The notes under the pieces are model-generated. The model was not told the DNA's origin and made no database searches. It saw only the letters and a list, made by a program, of their open reading frames with translations. This document shows, in pieces, positions 5,667-6,448 of a stretch of 6,448 nt of DNA (positions are counted from its first letter, which is position 1; each line of letters starts with the position of its first letter). A program made the translations under genes and the position numbers. Origin of the DNA: Candidatus Paceibacter sp. (GTDB lineage: Bacteria; Patescibacteriota; Patescibacteriia; SG8-24; DYFX01); NCBI GenBank assembly GCA_020724945.1, contig DYFX01000055.1, forward strand, positions 1 to 6,448, given 5' to 3'.

Positions 5667-5703
5667 GCGTTCACGGCTTGATGGCCGCGGGCGCTTCTTT
5701 TTT
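5667..5703 (+). terminator. Intrinsic terminator of the YdeI-DUF2200 operon, inside the DoxX-like coding sequence
   Basis: GCGTTCACGGC (5667-5677) pairs with GCCGCGGGCGC (5684-5694) around a 6-base loop, with one A/C mismatch and two G.T pairs. TTCTTTTTT (5695-5703) follows directly. It lies 14 bases after the DUF2200 stop and overlaps the last ten or so codons of the convergent gene. Confidence 0.72.
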
Positions 5704-6057
5704 CTCGTAGGTGCGGGCGAAGACGGCGGCGGCGAGGGCCAGGATGGCGATGTCGCGCACGAGGATTTCCGTGAAACCGGATTCGAGCGCCAGGACCGCG
5801 ACGATCTGGAGCAGCATCAGGGTCGCGAGGCCGGAGGCGATCCGGAGGCGGAATCCGGACAGGACGGCGGCGGCGATCAGCACGAGGGTCGCCCCGTGGA
5901 TGCGGACCATGACCGACATGTCGCCGAGCGGTTGGGCGAAGGAGGGGACATAGCCGAACCAGTACGCGGGATCGACGAGCTCCCAGAGTCCGATGGACAG
6001 GAAGCAGAAGGCGAGGCCAAGGCGTTCGATGAGGAGAGGAATCCGTTCGCGGGTCAT
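5671..6057 (-). CDS. DoxX-like four-helix membrane protein
   Basis: A 128-residue membrane protein with four hydrophobic segments near residues 8-28, 50-67, 72-91 and 99-115. It resembles the DoxX/DoxD-like superfamily: an N-terminal helix with LGLAFCFLSIGLWELVDPAYWFGYVP (13-38), a central basic SGFRLRIASG turn (67-76), and a last helix starting RDIAILALAAAVF (101-113). Family members are small membrane proteins linked to respiratory or redox complexes, but most are uncharacterised and no catalytic residue can be assigned here. I chose the ATG at 6057 because it gives a short cationic N-terminus (MTRER) before helix 1. A weak GGA lies 7 bases upstream. The C-terminal tail YEKKEAPAAIKP is low-complexity, and its DNA doubles as the terminator of the opposite operon. 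The gene is divergent from the transglycosylase-like gene, with which it shares a compact promoter region. Confidence 0.78.
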   Translation of the reverse strand: MTRERIPLLIERLGLAFCFLSIGLWELVDPAYWFGYVPSFAQPLGDMSVMVRIHGATLVLIAAAVLSGFRLRIASGLATLMLLQIVAVLALESGFTEILVRDIAILALAAAVFARTYEKKEAPAAIKP

Positions 6058-6098
6058 AGCGTGTCCATTGGGCGCCGTGCGCTTGTTATCTTATCCTT

Positions 6099-6128
6099 AT
6101 GGTAGCACGCTGCGCGCAGGCTTGTCGG
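6099..6128 (-). promoter_or_regulatory. Candidate promoter of the DoxX-like gene (CCGACA-18-TACCAT, TG-extended)
   Basis: On the - strand CCGACA (6128-6123), an 18-base spacer ending in TGC, and TACCAT (6104-6099) give an extended -10 promoter. Predicted +1 near 6092 leaves a leader of about 35 bases. A second possible -10, TAAGAT, lies at 6093-6088. The -35 overlaps that of the opposite gene. Confidence 0.4.
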
Positions 6129-6150
6129 GGAGCCGGCGCGTTGGTACCCT
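6122..6150 (+). promoter_or_regulatory. Candidate promoter of the transglycosylase-like gene (TTGTCG-17-TACCCT, TG-extended)
   Basis: TTGTCG (6122-6127, 4 of 6 to TTGACA), a 17-base spacer ending in TGG (6142-6144), and TACCCT (6145-6150). Predicted +1 near 6157 gives a leader of about 8 bases before the ATG at 6165. The -10 hexamer itself is poor, so the TG extension carries the call. Confidence 0.4.
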
Positions 6151-6164
6151 GTACCGGAAAACGC

Positions 6165-6448
6165 ATGGCTAACCGACGACTGACGGCAAAAGCGATCTGC
6201 GCGGCGCTGCTCCTGGCGGCGCCGGCGTTGGGGCAAGCGGCCGACCCGAACGCCGGCATCGAGGCGCTGGTGCGCGAAGCCTTCGCCGACGCGCCGGTGA
6301 TGATCGCGGTCGCGAAGTGCGAATCGCGCTACCGGCAGTTCGCCTCGGAAGGCATCCCTTTGCGCGGCGGTTCCGGCAAGGGCTACATCGGCATCTTCCA
6401 GATCGGCGAGCGCCTGCACGCCGCCGCTGCCGCCAAGGCCGGACACGA
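6165..6448 (+). CDS. Secreted lytic transglycosylase-like protein, 5' part; runs off window
   Basis: An open frame with no stop before the window edge gives 94 residues plus two bases. Residues 1-24 look like a signal peptide: MANRR, hydrophobic ICAALLLAAPALG, then QA as a likely cleavage region. The mature part begins with a helix (AGIEALVREAFADAP, 30-44), followed by VMIAVAKCESRYRQF (45-59). There E53 sits where the catalytic Glu of the lysozyme-like/SLT transglycosylase fold is expected (xxCESxxxxF). GYIGIFQIGERLH (73-85) is the second motif (GxxQI). This compact layout is like the small transglycosylases I know from Patescibacteria genomes, and would cleave peptidoglycan outside the membrane. 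The ATG at 6165 is chosen by the signal peptide; only GGA (6156-6158) resembles a Shine-Dalgarno. The catalytic assignment rests on the N-terminal half only, because the rest of the domain is missing. Confidence 0.8.
   Translation, partial: MANRRLTAKAICAALLLAAPALGQAADPNAGIEALVREAFADAPVMIAVAKCESRYRQFASEGIPLRGGSGKGYIGIFQIGERLHAAAAAKAGH

Noticed and set aside
6054..6446. 130-residue - strand frame at the right edge
   Set aside because: It is antisense to the signal peptide and catalytic motifs of the transglycosylase-like gene, and runs through the divergent promoter region.

Overview
The window is a G+C-rich, densely coded bacterial segment using the standard code: TGA and TAG both serve as real stops. 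It most resembles a member of the Candidate Phyla Radiation (Patescibacteria, probably a Parcubacteria-type lineage such as the Uhrbacteria). That placement is an inference from gene style. The C-terminal module of the large secreted protein, the very small secreted transglycosylase-like protein with a K-C-E-S core, and the four-helix DoxX-like protein all look like proteins I associate with those genomes. No 16S or ribosomal protein marker is present to confirm it.

Layout. (1) 1-588 is the 3' end of the primary sigma factor gene rpoD, followed by an intrinsic terminator that touches a perfect DnaA-box 9-mer. (2) 698-1279 (+) encodes a CPBP/CAAX-protease-like membrane protein with an irregular first motif. 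It converges on 1321-3108 (-), a 595-residue secreted multidomain surface protein, and a perfect palindromic terminator lies between them. (3) 3157-3741 (+) encodes a DedA/VTT-type membrane protein, divergent from the surface protein. Its stop codon interlocks with that of 3738-4724 (-), an adenosine-deaminase-family metallohydrolase. (4) 4826-4900 is tRNA-Asn(GUU) with a near-consensus promoter and its own terminator. (5) 4976-5284 and 5281-5652 (+) are an ATGA-overlapping pair, a YdeI/OmdA-like protein and a DUF2200 protein. Their terminator is written inside the tail of the convergent DoxX-like gene at 5671-6057 (-). (6) 6165-end (+) is the 5' part of a secreted lytic-transglycosylase-like gene cut by the window edge. 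There is no gene-free stretch longer than about 110 bases.

The genes do not form one pathway. Most are single-gene transcription units in alternating orientation, with themes of transcription (rpoD), cell envelope (CPBP, surface protein, VTT, DoxX, transglycosylase) and nucleoside metabolism (deaminase). The most coherent unusual signal is regulatory. Several starts lack a Shine-Dalgarno and have an extended or plain -10 hexamer placed so that transcription would begin at or a few bases before the start codon, which suggests leaderless or very short-leader mRNAs. The sigma factor encoded at the left edge keeps the residues that in E. coli sigma70 read the -10 and extended -10. I do not see a novel defence, mobile or CRISPR system here.
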